A stretch of DNA of 43,552 bases, taken from contig NZ_HE610717.1 in NCBI RefSeq assembly GCF_000321025.1, positions 54,173-97,724 on the forward strand. Direction: 5' to 3'. Positions 24,066-32,995 of this stretch are shown here, in pieces. The position numbers were made by a program, and so were the translations under genes. The stretch comes from Peptoniphilus senegalensis JC140 (GTDB lineage: Bacteria; Bacillota; Clostridia; Tissierellales; Peptoniphilaceae). Position 1 is the first letter of the stretch. The number at the start of each line of letters is the position of its first letter. Under the pieces are notes generated by a model. The model saw only the letters and a list, made by a program, of their open reading frames with translations, was not told where the DNA came from and made no database searches.

Positions 24066-24145
24066 AATCTTACAAGAAAACATTTTATTAAAGATATCTT
24101 TCAAAGTATTTAAGTAAATTAAAAATTTTTATGAAGGAGAATTAT

Positions 24146-25330
24146 ATGGGTGAGAATGAATACAATAGAAAACGTAAGGAAAAGAACCCTGTTTTAGCTA
24201 TTTGCTATGATTTTGACAAGACTTTGTCTCCTAAGGATATGCAAGCTCAAGGTTTCATACAATCTATAAAATATGATATTAAAGAATTTTGGACTAAGTC
24301 AAATGGCATGGCATCTGACAATGATATGGATCAAAATCTTGCTTATATGTATTTAATGGTCACAGAAGCTAAAGGCGAGAATAAAGTAACTAAAGAAAAT
24401 TTAGAAAAATATGGAGCTGACGTGGTTTTATTTCGAGGGGTAAAAGAATGGTTTAATCGAATTCGTGATTATGGCGAAAAACATGGAGTTATAGTTGAGC
24501 ATTATATAATTTCTTCAGGAATTAAAGAAATGATTGAAGGAACAGAAATTGCTAAAAAAGGATTTTTAGAAAAAATATATGCAAGCTCATTTTATTTTGA
24601 TGAGGAAGGTGTAGCAAAATGGCCTGCACAAGTTGTAAATTATACTAATAAAACTCAGTTTCTTTTTAGAATTGAAAAAGGAATTCTAGATATTAATGAC
24701 CCAGGTGTAAATGACTTTTTCCCACCAGATGAATTGCGAGTGCCCTTTAGAAATATAATTTATATTGGAGATAGCGATACTGATATTCCTTGCATGAAAC
24801 TCGTCAATTCCTATGGTGGTTATTCAATTGGTGTGTATGACCCTCAATCAAGAGATAAAGAAAAAGTTTATAAGATGATTTGTGACAATAGGATTAAATA
24901 TTTTGCTCCAGCTGATTATTCTGAAAATGAAGAGTTGGACTTATTAGTAAAAAGCATAATAGATAGGACTGCCGCCAATGAGAAACTGGAATCAGCGCGT
25001 TCTAATTATTATAATGAAGCCATAAAAGCTGAAAATGAAGATCATAGAAGCGAAGAAGACCATATAAAGGATGATTTAATTTCAAAACTTTCAAAGAGTG
25101 GAAGTTTTAGGTACACGCATTTTATTATTGAAGATCTTAATTCTTATGATAATTGGAATAAAAACCAATTAGAAAAACTTTTTAAAATTGCAAATGAGAA
25201 TGGCCAAGTTTCATGGATTTTAGAAGATGAAGATATAAAAGAATTTTATTTAAAATTATTGAATAAATGTGATTTTGAGTCTGAAGATATGAATAGAATA
25301 AGGGGTAAGCTAGATAAAGGAAAATCTTAA
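24146..25330 (+). CDS. HAD-superfamily phosphatase with C-terminal extension
   Basis: A 394-residue cytosolic protein. Motif I is DFDKTLSP (nucleophile Asp22, acid/base Asp24), motif II the ISSG turn, and motif IV GDSDTDIPC (Asp209-Asp213). The phosphatase domain covers about 15-270; it resembles phosphoserine-phosphatase-like HAD proteins but the substrate cannot be read. Residues about 275-394 form a charged helical extension of unknown role, including KLSKSGSFRYTHFIIEDL. ATG 24146 has GGAG seven bases upstream; ATG 24131 would place that site inside the gene. It stands alone between the tRNAs and nfeD. Confidence 0.8.
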   Translation: MGENEYNRKRKEKNPVLAICYDFDKTLSPKDMQAQGFIQSIKYDIKEFWTKSNGMASDNDMDQNLAYMYLMVTEAKGENKVTKENLEKYGADVVLFRGVKEWFNRIRDYGEKHGVIVEHYIISSGIKEMIEGTEIAKKGFLEKIYASSFYFDEEGVAKWPAQVVNYTNKTQFLFRIEKGILDINDPGVNDFFPPDELRVPFRNIIYIGDSDTDIPCMKLVNSYGGYSIGVYDPQSRDKEKVYKMICDNRIKYFAPADYSENEELDLLVKSIIDRTAANEKLESARSNYYNEAIKAENEDHRSEEDHIKDDLISKLSKSGSFRYTHFIIEDLNSYDNWNKNQLEKLFKIANENGQVSWILEDEDIKEFYLKLLNKCDFESEDMNRIRGKLDKGKS

Positions 25331-25443
25331 GATTGCATTTATTTCTATTCCATAAATATATAAAATCTTTACAATATCTTAATACTTTTTTGGATTATAG
25401 ATAAAAAATTATGGGTATTAAAATTGTAATGGAGGAGGTCAAA

Positions 25444-26169
25444 TTGAAAAATTTAAAAAAATATTTTTATATCTTGGCATTCTTTTTAAGCTTTACAAAT
25501 TTTGTATTTGCAGCAGGAGATAAGGGTGCTTTAATAGAAAATGTTTTTTCCAATGATTATGTTTTTACAATTTTACTTATTATTGCATTAGTTGGTGCTG
25601 TACTAGAAATTTTGACTCCAGGATTTGGTCTAGGTGGAGTGATTTCCTTTGTCGCCTTTGGACTCTTCTTCTGGGGGAATATTGTAATGGGCAACACCAA
25701 TTGGTTTGAAATAATGTTATTTGTCATTGGCTTATTGTTACTTGCCTTTGAGATTATGATACCAGGTTTTGGTGTAGCAGGTATAAGTGGTATTCTTGCA
25801 ATATCAGCTGCCCTTGTATTATCTATGAGAGATATTTACTTTGCCATATTTTCTCTTGCTATTGCTCTTGTTATTTCAGTAGTTCTGGGTATTATTCTTT
25901 TTAAAAGAGGAATTGATTCAGAAGTAATAAAAAGGCTTAGATTATTTACTGAAAGTTCAACGGAAAAGGGTTATGTTGGAGTTAAAAGTGAAGAAGTAAA
26001 GCTTGGCGATGTACTTACAACTAAGACAGCTCTTAGACCAACAGGTTATGCAGTTTTAGATGACAAAAAAATGGAAGTAATTTCAGATGTTGGTTTTATT
26101 GGAAAAGATGAAGAGGTTAGAGTAGTTAGAATTAATGGCGCAAGAATTTTCGTCAAAAAAAATATTTAG
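25444..26169 (+). CDS. NfeD-family membrane protein, flotillin partner
   Basis: A 241-residue membrane protein: a signal peptide or first membrane segment ([17 protein letters not shown] to VFAAG), about four to five hydrophobic helices between 40 and 160 with the repeated E-(I/L)-(M/L)-x-PGFG motif ([24 protein letters not shown]), and a C-terminal OB-fold domain ([16 protein letters not shown] to [11 protein letters not shown]). NfeD proteins pair with SPFH proteins, as here with floA 8 bases downstream. The start is TTG 25444, with GGAGGAGGT ideally placed; ATG 25411 would add residues before the signal peptide without a ribosome binding site. The short form lacks the ClpP-like protease domain. 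Confidence 0.88.
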   Translation: MKNLKKYFYILAFFLSFTNFVFAAGDKGALIENVFSNDYVFTILLIIALVGAVLEILTPGFGLGGVISFVAFGLFFWGNIVMGNTNWFEIMLFVIGLLLLAFEIMIPGFGVAGISGILAISAALVLSMRDIYFAIFSLAIALVISVVLGIILFKRGIDSEVIKRLRLFTESSTEKGYVGVKSEEVKLGDVLTTKTALRPTGYAVLDDKKMEVISDVGFIGKDEEVRVVRINGARIFVKKNI

Positions 26170-26177
26170 GAGGAATT

Positions 26178-27170
26178 ATGAATTTTTATCCCTTTGGAAG
26201 CATTATAGTTATAGTCTTAATTTTTATATTTATATCCATATTTTTGTCCTTTGTACCTATTGGACTATGGGTTACAGCATTTTTCTCTGGTGTAAAAATT
26301 AGAATTTCAGAACTTATTGGAATGAAACTTAGAAGAGTTAGACCTTCAAGGATAGTTGCACCTGCCATTAAGGCAACTAAGGCGGGCTTAAATCTTGAAA
26401 TTTCTAGTCTTGAAGCACATTATCTTGCAGGTGGCAATGTAAATACTCTTGTTGATGCACTTATAGCTGCACAAAGGGCAAATATACCACTTCAATTTGA
26501 AAGAGCGGCAGCAATTGATCTTGCTGGTAGAGATGTACTTGAGGCAGTTCAAGTTTCTGTAAACCCTAAGGTTATTGAAACACCGAATATTTCTGCAGTT
26601 GCTCAAGATGGTATTGAAGTAATTGTAAAGGCTAAGGTAACTGTAAGGGCAAATATTGAAAGACTTGTCGGTGGTGCTGGAGAACAAACTATAATAGCAA
26701 GAGTAGGCGAAGGTATTGTAACAACTGTGGGTTCATCTCAAAGCTATAAGTCTGTTTTAGAAAATCCTGATTCAATTTCAAGAGTTGTTTTAGACAAAGG
26801 GCTTGACTCAGGAACAGCTTATGAAATTTTGTCAATTGATATTGCTGATGTTGATGTTGCAAGAAATATAGGTGCAAGACTTCAAACTGACCAAGCAGAA
26901 GCTGACAAGAGAATTTCTGAAGCTAAGGCAAGTGAAAGACGTGCTATGGCACTTGCTCGTGAACAAGAAATGAAGGCAGAGGTTGAAGCCATGAGGGCTA
27001 AGGTTGTAGAAGCTGAATCACAAGTACCTATTGCTATGGCTGAAGCACTCAAGAGCGGTAATTTAGGAGTCTTTGATTATTATAAAATGCAAAATATAAA
27101 TTCTGATACTGATATGAGAAAATCTATTTCAAAAATTTCTGATAAAAATCCTAAAAAGGAAAATAAATAA
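26178..27170 (+). CDS. floA: Flotillin-like protein FloA (SPFH family)
   Basis: A 330-residue protein with a hydrophobic N-terminal membrane insertion (3-37), an SPFH/PHB domain (about 45-230) and a helical Glu/Ala-rich C-terminal region ([20 protein letters not shown]) suited to oligomerisation. It contains the FloA/YqfA-specific [37 protein letters not shown] and [20 protein letters not shown]. Flotillins organise functional membrane microdomains. AGGAGGAATT precedes the ATG. nfeD-floA pairing matches Bacillus yqeZ-yqfA. Confidence 0.94.
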   Translation: MNFYPFGSIIVIVLIFIFISIFLSFVPIGLWVTAFFSGVKIRISELIGMKLRRVRPSRIVAPAIKATKAGLNLEISSLEAHYLAGGNVNTLVDALIAAQRANIPLQFERAAAIDLAGRDVLEAVQVSVNPKVIETPNISAVAQDGIEVIVKAKVTVRANIERLVGGAGEQTIIARVGEGIVTTVGSSQSYKSVLENPDSISRVVLDKGLDSGTAYEILSIDIADVDVARNIGARLQTDQAEADKRISEAKASERRAMALAREQEMKAEVEAMRAKVVEAESQVPIAMAEALKSGNLGVFDYYKMQNINSDTDMRKSISKISDKNPKKENK

Positions 27171-27844
27171 TGAGCCCTATTTTGAGTATTTTTATCGCAA
27201 TAATTTCTTTAATGCCTGCAATTATATTCGTAATAATATTTAAAGTATTGCTTACGATTTTAGATAGAGGCAAAAAGAAATTTAATGAAGATTTTCATGA
27301 AGATGAAAGAAACTTGAAAAATTTTCATAAAGAGAGAAAATCAGATACAGATACTTTGGTAAATGAAATCAAAAGAATAATCAAAGAAGAAAGAGAAAAA
27401 GAGAAGAATAAAAATATTTCTAAGAGTGCAAATAAGAAAAAAAGAGAAAATATTTTAATAGATAAAGATCCAAAACTTTCTCAAGAAAAGTTAAAGGAAA
27501 AACTTATTGAAAAGAGAAAGCCCAAGGAAAAAGGTCAAGAAAACTTATCAGATTCTTATAATCTTGAAAAATCTTATAACTTGTCTGATACTTATAATCT
27601 AGAAAAGACTTACAATTTATCAGATACCTACAATTTGGAAAAGGACTCTGACGAGAAAGAAAAGGTCTATGACAAAACTATTGACAGTGAGTTTATTAGA
27701 GAGTGTGAATCTAATGAAGTTTTCTACGAAGATGAATATGAAAACCAAAATATTTCTCTTGATTTTTTAGAGTTTGATGAAAAAGATTTGCCAAAAATTA
27801 TTGCTTACAAAGAAATTTTTGACAAACCTTTAAGTCTTAGATAA
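27170..27844 (+). CDS. Unrecognised membrane-anchored protein with YNL hexapeptide repeats
   Basis: I do not recognise a family for this 224-residue protein. Residues 6-31 are one hydrophobic segment; the rest is highly charged and mostly polar. Lys/Glu-rich coiled-coil-like sequence covers about 36-124. A hexad repeat NL[SE][DK][ST]Y runs from 125 to 158. An acidic segment follows, and the C-terminus LPKIIAYKEIFDKPLSLR recalls short C-terminal motifs of small Firmicutes proteins in similar positions (weak memory-based impression). Its ATG overlaps the floA stop (TAATG), so it is translationally coupled to the flotillin gene and probably acts at the same membrane site. Confidence 0.75.
   Translation: MSPILSIFIAIISLMPAIIFVIIFKVLLTILDRGKKKFNEDFHEDERNLKNFHKERKSDTDTLVNEIKRIIKEEREKEKNKNISKSANKKKRENILIDKDPKLSQEKLKEKLIEKRKPKEKGQENLSDSYNLEKSYNLSDTYNLEKTYNLSDTYNLEKDSDEKEKVYDKTIDSEFIRECESNEVFYEDEYENQNISLDFLEFDEKDLPKIIAYKEIFDKPLSLR
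27542..27643 (+). repeat. Six 18-bp hexapeptide-coding repeats
   Basis: Six tandem units encode NL-(S/E)-(D/K)-(S/T)-Y alternating as SD and EK types. Codons differ between units at silent positions (TAT/TAC, AAT/AAC, TTG/TTA/CTT/CTA), so the amino acids are conserved more than the DNA. Confidence 0.85.
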
Positions 27845-27849
27845 ATAAT

Positions 27850-27888
27850 GGCTTGCTTTTCATAATCTATGGAAAAGTGAGCCTTTTT
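27850..27888 (+). terminator. Intrinsic terminator of the nfeD-floA operon
   Basis: GGCTTGCTTTTC (27850-27861) pairs with GGAAAAGTGAGCC (ending 27883) with G-U pairs, then five T. Confidence 0.85.
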
Positions 27889-27895
27889 GTGGTAT

Positions 27896-27901
27896 TATAA
27901 T
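27896..27901 (+). promoter_or_regulatory. Candidate -10 element (TATAAT) of the phoH-rpoD operon
   Basis: A consensus TATAAT lies 25 bases before the phoH start, just after the preceding terminator. The base sequence at the -35 position (AAAAGT) is poor, so this is tentative. Confidence 0.4.
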
Positions 27902-27925
27902 AATCACGTTTAAGGGGGTATATAT

Positions 27926-28939
27926 TTGGCAAAAGTTGAGAGTTCCATTGATATTAATGATATAAATTTATTGTCAATTATTTTTGGCAAGTTAGATGAA
28001 AATATAGGGCTTGTTGAAAAAGAAATGGATGTATCTATTAAGTCTAAGAATGATAAAATTTTGGTAAGTGGAAATGAAGATAGAGTTGAAGATGCTGTTG
28101 TTTTATTAAACAATTTAATTGACACCGCAATAAAACAAAATAGCTTGAGTCTATCTGATGTTAGGTATTCAATTTCTCTTATTAAAAACAATGAAAAGAG
28201 ACCAGTTTCTGAGCTTCTAAAAGATACTGTTGTTTACACATCTATGGGTAAGCCAATAAGGGCAAAGACTCTAGGTCAAAAGAGATACATTGATAGTATT
28301 AACAATAATGACATTGTATTTGGAATAGGGCCTGCAGGTACTGGCAAAACTTATCTTGCCATGGCAGCAGCTGTTCGTGCTTTTAAGGCAAAGGAAGTAA
28401 ATAGAATTATATTAACGAGACCAGCTGTTGAAGCTGGAGAAAATTTAGGATTTTTGCCAGGAGATTTGCAAAATAAAGTTGATCCATATTTAAGACCTCT
28501 ATATGATGCTCTCTTTGAAATACTTGGTCATGACACTTACAACAATTTATTTGAAAAGGGGCTTATTGAAGTTGCACCTCTTGCATATATGAGAGGTAGG
28601 ACGTTGGATTCTGCCTTTGTAATACTTGACGAAGCACAAAATACAACTAATGAACAAATGAAGATGTTTTTGACTCGTCTTGGCTATGGCTCTAAAGCAA
28701 TTATAACAGGCGATGTTACTCAAATAGATCTTCCTCATGGGAAACAGTCAGGTCTTAAAACTGTTTTAAGGATTCTCGACGGAGTTAAAGGAATAGGAAT
28801 AACTTATCTAAATAAAAATGATATTGTCAGACATCCTCTAGTTCAAAGAATTATAGATGCTTATGAAAAATATGAAAAGACTAATGAAAAAGCGACAAAA
28901 GTAATAGAAGCTAAGAAGTCAAAGAGTTGGAGAAAGTAG
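27926..28939 (+). CDS. phoH: PhoH-family ATPase
   Basis: A 337-residue protein with a small KH-like N-terminal part and the PhoH P-loop ATPase domain: GPAGTGKT (134-141), RPAVEAGENLGFLPGDLQ, Walker B VILDEAQN and TGDVTQIDLP. PhoH homologues are widely linked to ybeY and era, as here, and are implicated in RNA metabolism or phosphate-starvation response; the biochemical role is not settled. TTG 27926 is the start, with AGGGGG eight to nine bases upstream. It opens the long housekeeping operon. Confidence 0.93.
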   Translation: MAKVESSIDINDINLLSIIFGKLDENIGLVEKEMDVSIKSKNDKILVSGNEDRVEDAVVLLNNLIDTAIKQNSLSLSDVRYSISLIKNNEKRPVSELLKDTVVYTSMGKPIRAKTLGQKRYIDSINNNDIVFGIGPAGTGKTYLAMAAAVRAFKAKEVNRIILTRPAVEAGENLGFLPGDLQNKVDPYLRPLYDALFEILGHDTYNNLFEKGLIEVAPLAYMRGRTLDSAFVILDEAQNTTNEQMKMFLTRLGYGSKAIITGDVTQIDLPHGKQSGLKTVLRILDGVKGIGITYLNKNDIVRHPLVQRIIDAYEKYEKTNEKATKVIEAKKSKSWRK

Positions 28940-29385
28940 TGGAAATTTATTACGACGACAGACAAGATGATATAAAAATAAGCGAAGAAATTAAGGATTT
29001 AATTGAAAAATCAATTGCTGCTGTTTTAAAAGTAGAAGAACTTGACGAAAATGTAGAAGTTTCAGTATCTTTTGTTGGCGACGAGGAAATTAGAGAATTA
29101 AATAGAGATTATAGAGGTGTGGACAAGAGCACTGATGTTTTATCTTTTCCCATGGACGATGAATTTATTTTAGACAATAGGATTCTCGGAGATGTTATAA
29201 TTAATACAAGAAGAGTCATGGAGCAAGCAGAAGAACTGGGGCACTCAAATGAAAGAGAGTTTTCTTATTTAACAGTTCACAGTATTCTTCATCTTTTAGG
29301 TTATGACCACATGGAAGATGAGGACAAAAGACAAATGAGAGAAAGAGAAAAGCTTGCAATGAAGGAGCTTTCTATATACAGGTGA
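28939..29385 (+). CDS. ybeY: rRNA maturation endonuclease YbeY
   Basis: A 148-residue metalloprotein needed for 16S rRNA 3' processing and ribosome quality control. The zinc motif H3xH5xH is His114, His118, His124 (VHSILHLLGYDHMED). Upstream parts, SVSFVGDEEIRELNRDYRG and TDVLSFPMDD, are the family core. I start it at GTG 28939, which shares its G with the phoH stop (TAGTG) and has GGAG six bases upstream. TTG 28927 is the alternative. Confidence 0.95.
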   Translation: MEIYYDDRQDDIKISEEIKDLIEKSIAAVLKVEELDENVEVSVSFVGDEEIRELNRDYRGVDKSTDVLSFPMDDEFILDNRILGDVIINTRRVMEQAEELGHSNEREFSYLTVHSILHLLGYDHMEDEDKRQMREREKLAMKELSIYR

Positions 29386-29389
29386 TTTT

Positions 29390-30097
29390 ATGAAAAAAGG
29401 ACGATTTATATCTTCATTTAATTATGCAGTGCAAGGGATTATTTCTGTCTTAAAGACAGAAAGAAACATGAAGTTTCATTATCTTGCAGCTCTTGGAATA
29501 ATTATTTTATCTCTTTTTTTTGATATATCATCGACAGAGTTTTTATTAATGCTTTTTGCTATAACTCTTGTAGTTTTTGCAGAAATGATCAACACGGCAA
29601 TAGAAAGGACAATTGACTTAGTTGTTCAAGAGTATAATCCAATTGCAAAATATGTTAAGGATGTATCTGCAGGTGCAGTTTTAATCACAGCTTTAAATGC
29701 AATTGTTGTTGCTTACTTAGTTTTTTATGATAAATTCGCATCTTTTGGAGATTTACTTTTATTTAAAATAAAAAATATGCCAAATCATTTAGCATTTGTG
29801 TCCTTACTAATAATAATTATTGCCACAGTTGGGGCGAAACTTTTAATGGCGAAAAAAAGTGGTGGTACATATTTTCAAGGTGGAGGACTAAGTGGTCACT
29901 CAGCAATATCTTTTTGTGCAGCCACAATTATAACAATGATAGCAGAAAATTCCCTTGTGACACTTTGTTCCTTTGGACTTGCCTTTTTAGTGGCAGAAAG
30001 TAGAGTGGAAGGCAAAATCCACAAAGTTTCTGAAGTTCTTGTTGGTGCAATACTTGGAGTATGTGTTGCAATATTTGTATTTAAGGTAGTTGGTTAA
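29390..30097 (+). CDS. dgkA: DgkA-type lipid kinase fused to a PAP2-like domain
   Basis: A 235-residue membrane protein. Residues 1-120 are a diacylglycerol/undecaprenol kinase domain with three membrane helices and the active-site region FAEMINTAIERTIDLV. Residues about 125-235 form a further membrane domain like PAP2 phosphatases: GGGLSGHSAISF (motif 2) and AESRVEGKIHKVSEVLVGA (motif 3, with Glu where Asp is usual). Motif 1 (KX6RP) is not recognisable. Known kinase-PAP2 fusions exist in Firmicutes; the product could phosphorylate undecaprenol and dephosphorylate its pyrophosphate or phosphate in wall lipid recycling, although the weak motifs leave phosphatase activity uncertain. Confidence 0.85.
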   Translation: MKKGRFISSFNYAVQGIISVLKTERNMKFHYLAALGIIILSLFFDISSTEFLLMLFAITLVVFAEMINTAIERTIDLVVQEYNPIAKYVKDVSAGAVLITALNAIVVAYLVFYDKFASFGDLLLFKIKNMPNHLAFVSLLIIIIATVGAKLLMAKKSGGTYFQGGGLSGHSAISFCAATIITMIAENSLVTLCSFGLAFLVAESRVEGKIHKVSEVLVGAILGVCVAIFVFKVVG

Positions 30098-30511
30098 ATG
30101 GAATATAATAAATTAATTGAACTTGCAATAAAGGCAAGAGATAATATGACATATACGCCTTACTCACATTTTAATGTGGGTTGTGCAGTTGAGATGGAAG
30201 ATGGCTCAGTTTATTCTGGTGGAAATATTGAAATAGCATCTTATTCTCCAACGAATTGTGCGGAGAGGACTGCAATTTTTAAGGCAGTTTCTGAAGGCAA
30301 GAGAGAGATTAAAAAAATTGCCATAGTTGGGGATAGTGATTTCACTTTTCCTTGTGGAGTATGCAGACAAGTTATTCGTGAATTTTCAAAAAATCCTGAA
30401 ATAATAATTGCAAATTCTACTGAAGACTATAAAATTTATGGAATGGAGGAAATTTTACCTCATTCCTTCGGTCCAGAGGACCTAATGGGAGATGAACATG
30501 ACAGAAAATAA
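30098..30511 (+). CDS. cdd: Cytidine deaminase
   Basis: A 137-residue zinc deaminase converting cytidine and deoxycytidine to uridine forms in pyrimidine salvage. It has the substrate-binding FNVGCAVEMEDG, catalytic CAERTA with Cys54 and Glu56, and PCGVCRQV with Cys86 and Cys89. Length is typical for the homotetrameric type. It follows dgkA directly and overlaps era by 14 bases. The dgkA-cdd-era order is the standard Firmicutes arrangement. Confidence 0.96.
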   Translation: MEYNKLIELAIKARDNMTYTPYSHFNVGCAVEMEDGSVYSGGNIEIASYSPTNCAERTAIFKAVSEGKREIKKIAIVGDSDFTFPCGVCRQVIREFSKNPEIIIANSTEDYKIYGMEEILPHSFGPEDLMGDEHDRK

Positions 30512-31403
30512 TTTTAAATCGGGATATGTTTCTGTAGTAGGGAGACCTAATGTTGGTAAATCAACTTTACTAAATGCAATAATTGGTGAAAAAATTTCGG
30601 CAATATCTTCAAAACCGCAGACAACAAGACAAAATATTACCTTTATTCACACTGATGATGATTCACAAATAATATTTTTGGATACGCCAGGCATTCAAAG
30701 ACCTAAAAACAAGCTTGGTGAATTTATGCTAACAGAATCAAAGGAAAGTATTGATGAAGCTGATGTAATAACATATATAGTTGACACATCAAAGAAAATT
30801 GGAAAAGCTGAAAGGTCAATCATAGATATTTTAAAGGAATATAAAGGCGGAGTACCAATTATTTTACTTATTAACAAAGTTGATACAATAAAAAAAGATG
30901 AAGTTCTTGAAATAATTTCAATGTATGCCAATGAAGGAATTTTTAATGAAATTGTTCCAATTTCTGCAATGAAAAATGACGGAGTAGATATTTATATAGA
31001 AACCCTAAAGAAATATTTAAAGCCCGGTCCAATGTACTATCCAGATGATATGATTACTGATAAAAATGAAAGATTTATAGTAGCAGAAATTATTAGAGAA
31101 AAGGGACTTAGGTACTTAAATGAAGAAGTTCCTCATGGACTTGCCATTTCTATTGAAAAATTCAAAAAGAGAGAAGGCAAAAATATCTATGATATTGAAG
31201 CAAATATATATGTGGAAAGGGATTCTCACAAAGGAATTTTAATTGGTAAGGGCGGATCAATGCTAAAGAGGATTGGCTCTGAGGCAAGAGAGGATGCTGA
31301 AAGACTTCTAGATGCTAAAGTCAACTTGCAAATATGGGTTAAAGTAGAGAAAAATTGGAGAGAAAGAGATAACTTGGTAAAGAGATTTGGTTACGACAAA
31401 TAA
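30498..31403 (+). CDS. era: GTPase Era
   Basis: A 301-residue GTPase needed for 30S assembly. G1 GRPNVGKS (15-22), G2-region KPQTTRQNI, G3 DTPG, G4 NKVD, and a C-terminal KH domain (VERDSHKGILIGKGGSMLKRIG) that binds the 3' end of 16S rRNA. ATG 30498 is chosen because GGGAG lies six bases upstream; ATG 30492 directly abuts that site. YbeY, encoded three genes upstream, acts in the same 16S maturation process. Confidence 0.96.
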   Translation: MTENNFKSGYVSVVGRPNVGKSTLLNAIIGEKISAISSKPQTTRQNITFIHTDDDSQIIFLDTPGIQRPKNKLGEFMLTESKESIDEADVITYIVDTSKKIGKAERSIIDILKEYKGGVPIILLINKVDTIKKDEVLEIISMYANEGIFNEIVPISAMKNDGVDIYIETLKKYLKPGPMYYPDDMITDKNERFIVAEIIREKGLRYLNEEVPHGLAISIEKFKKREGKNIYDIEANIYVERDSHKGILIGKGGSMLKRIGSEAREDAERLLDAKVNLQIWVKVEKNWRERDNLVKRFGYDK

Positions 31404-32100
31404 TTATACTTTGGGTATAGTCTTAAATGAAATGGAATTTGGCGAAAGCTCAAAAATTATTAGAGTATTTACTAGAAATTATGGAAAAATTTCCATTATG
31501 GTAAAGGGAGCAATGACGCCAAAATCAAAAAATTTAAGCGTATCACAAGTTTTTGGAGTAAATGAATATCTTTTGAAAAAAGGTCAAAACTTTTTTTATA
31601 TAAGCGATGCAAAAATCGTAGAATCTAATTTTAAAATCAGGGCTAGCTATGAAAATTTAGTTTATGCTTCCCTTTTACTTGAAATTTTAGAAAAATCATC
31701 TATAAGTGGAGAAGCTAATAAAAAAGCTTTTGACCTATTGAGAAAGTCTCTAAATTATTTTAACTTTACTAAATCTCCAATTTCACTTGCTCTTGCCTTT
31801 GAGCTCAAGTATCTTTCCTTTATTGGTTATAGACCAAAACTTGGGACCAAAGAGAAGGCTTATTTTTCTATAAGGGAAGGAATAATTGATTTTCAAGATC
31901 CCTATTCTTTTTCACTGACAAGAAGAGATTTGATTTACTTAAATAAGATTTTATATTCTAAGTTAGATGATCTAGAAAATATTGAAGAAATTAAAGAAAT
32001 TGATATAAATAGAAAAAAATATTTGCACAATATAGTTATAAAATATATAAAATACAATTTAGATATAAGCAGTTTTAAGTCAGATAAGCTGTTTAATTAA
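31387..32100 (+). CDS. recO: DNA repair protein RecO
   Basis: A 237-residue mediator that helps load RecA on SSB-coated DNA. The N-terminal OB fold begins [22 protein letters not shown], and the helical part contains [15 protein letters not shown]. The zinc cysteines of some RecO proteins are absent. The reading frame opens at TTG 31387, overlapping era by 17 bases, with only a weak purine tract upstream; TTG 31411 would remove the first strand. The start is therefore less sure than the identity. It may serve both repair and any transformation mediated by the operon at 10214. Confidence 0.88.
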   Translation: MVTTNNYTLGIVLNEMEFGESSKIIRVFTRNYGKISIMVKGAMTPKSKNLSVSQVFGVNEYLLKKGQNFFYISDAKIVESNFKIRASYENLVYASLLLEILEKSSISGEANKKAFDLLRKSLNYFNFTKSPISLALAFELKYLSFIGYRPKLGTKEKAYFSIREGIIDFQDPYSFSLTRRDLIYLNKILYSKLDDLENIEEIKEIDINRKKYLHNIVIKYIKYNLDISSFKSDKLFN

Positions 32101-32110
32101 GGAGGAAAAA

Positions 32111-32995
32111 ATGTATTTCCAAGATTTAATTATGACATTGGAAAATTATTGGAAGGAAAAGGGAGCTATTATTATGCAACCCTATGACACTGAAAAGGGT
32201 GCAGGAACAATGAATCCTAATACTTTTTTGAGATCCCTTGGACCTGAAGAGTGGAAAGTAGTTTATGTTGAACCATCAAGAAGACCTGCTGATGGTAGAT
32301 ACGGGGAAAACCCAAATAGACTTTACCAACATCATCAATTGCAAGTTATTTTGAAACCATCTCCAGAAGATGTACAACAACTTTACCTTGATTCACTTTT
32401 TGCAATAGGTATTGACCCAAAGAAGCATGACATTAGATTTGTAGAAGACAACTGGGAATCTCCTACACTTGGCGCTTGGGGTCTTGGTTGGGAAGTTTGG
32501 CTAGATGGAATGGAAGTTACTCAATTTACTTATTTCCAACAAGTTGGTGGAGTAAACTTAGATCTTGAAAGTGCGGAGCTTACTTATGGACTTGAAAGAA
32601 TTGCAATGTATCTTCAAAACGTTGAATCTGTATATGATATTCAGTACAACGAAAATATAACTTATGGCGAAGTATTTAAAAAGAATGAATACGAACACTC
32701 AAAATATGCCTTTGAACTTGCAGATGTAGACATGCTTAGAAAGTTATTTGATATGTATGAAGCCGAAGCTAATAGAGTAATTGAAGAAGGAATAGTAATT
32801 GATGCCTACGATTATACTCTTAAATGTTCTCATGCTTTTAACTTATTAGATGCTAGAGGAGCACTTTCTGTATCTGAAAGGACAAGCTATATTCAAAGGG
32901 TTAGAAATTTAGCTAGAGTTGTTGCGAAGACACATTTAAAACATAGAGAAGAAATGAACTATCCCCTTATCAATAGAGGTGAAATTAATGAATAA
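32111..32995 (+). CDS. glyQ: Glycyl-tRNA synthetase alpha subunit
   Basis: A 294-residue catalytic subunit of the bacterial alpha2-beta2 GlyRS. The N-terminus [18 protein letters not shown], then [38 protein letters not shown] and FTYFQQVGG are diagnostic. AGGAGG precedes the ATG. It overlaps glyS by 8 bases, which helps keep subunits equimolar. There is no space for a T-box leader (10 bases after recO). Confidence 0.97.
   Translation: MYFQDLIMTLENYWKEKGAIIMQPYDTEKGAGTMNPNTFLRSLGPEEWKVVYVEPSRRPADGRYGENPNRLYQHHQLQVILKPSPEDVQQLYLDSLFAIGIDPKKHDIRFVEDNWESPTLGAWGLGWEVWLDGMEVTQFTYFQQVGGVNLDLESAELTYGLERIAMYLQNVESVYDIQYNENITYGEVFKKNEYEHSKYAFELADVDMLRKLFDMYEAEANRVIEEGIVIDAYDYTLKCSHAFNLLDARGALSVSERTSYIQRVRNLARVVAKTHLKHREEMNYPLINRGEINE

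Noticed and set aside
25368-25401. Promoter TTTACA ... TATAGA before nfeD
   Set aside because: Spacing of about 22 bases is too long for a standard sigma-A promoter; no better pair was seen, so no promoter is called.
27542-27643. CRISPR-like short tandem repeats
   Set aside because: Repeats are in frame, contiguous without spacers and encode a regular hexapeptide.
32050-32111. T-box leader before glyQS
   Set aside because: Only ten bases separate recO from glyQ, with no specifier hairpin or antiterminator; glyQS is expressed within the long operon.
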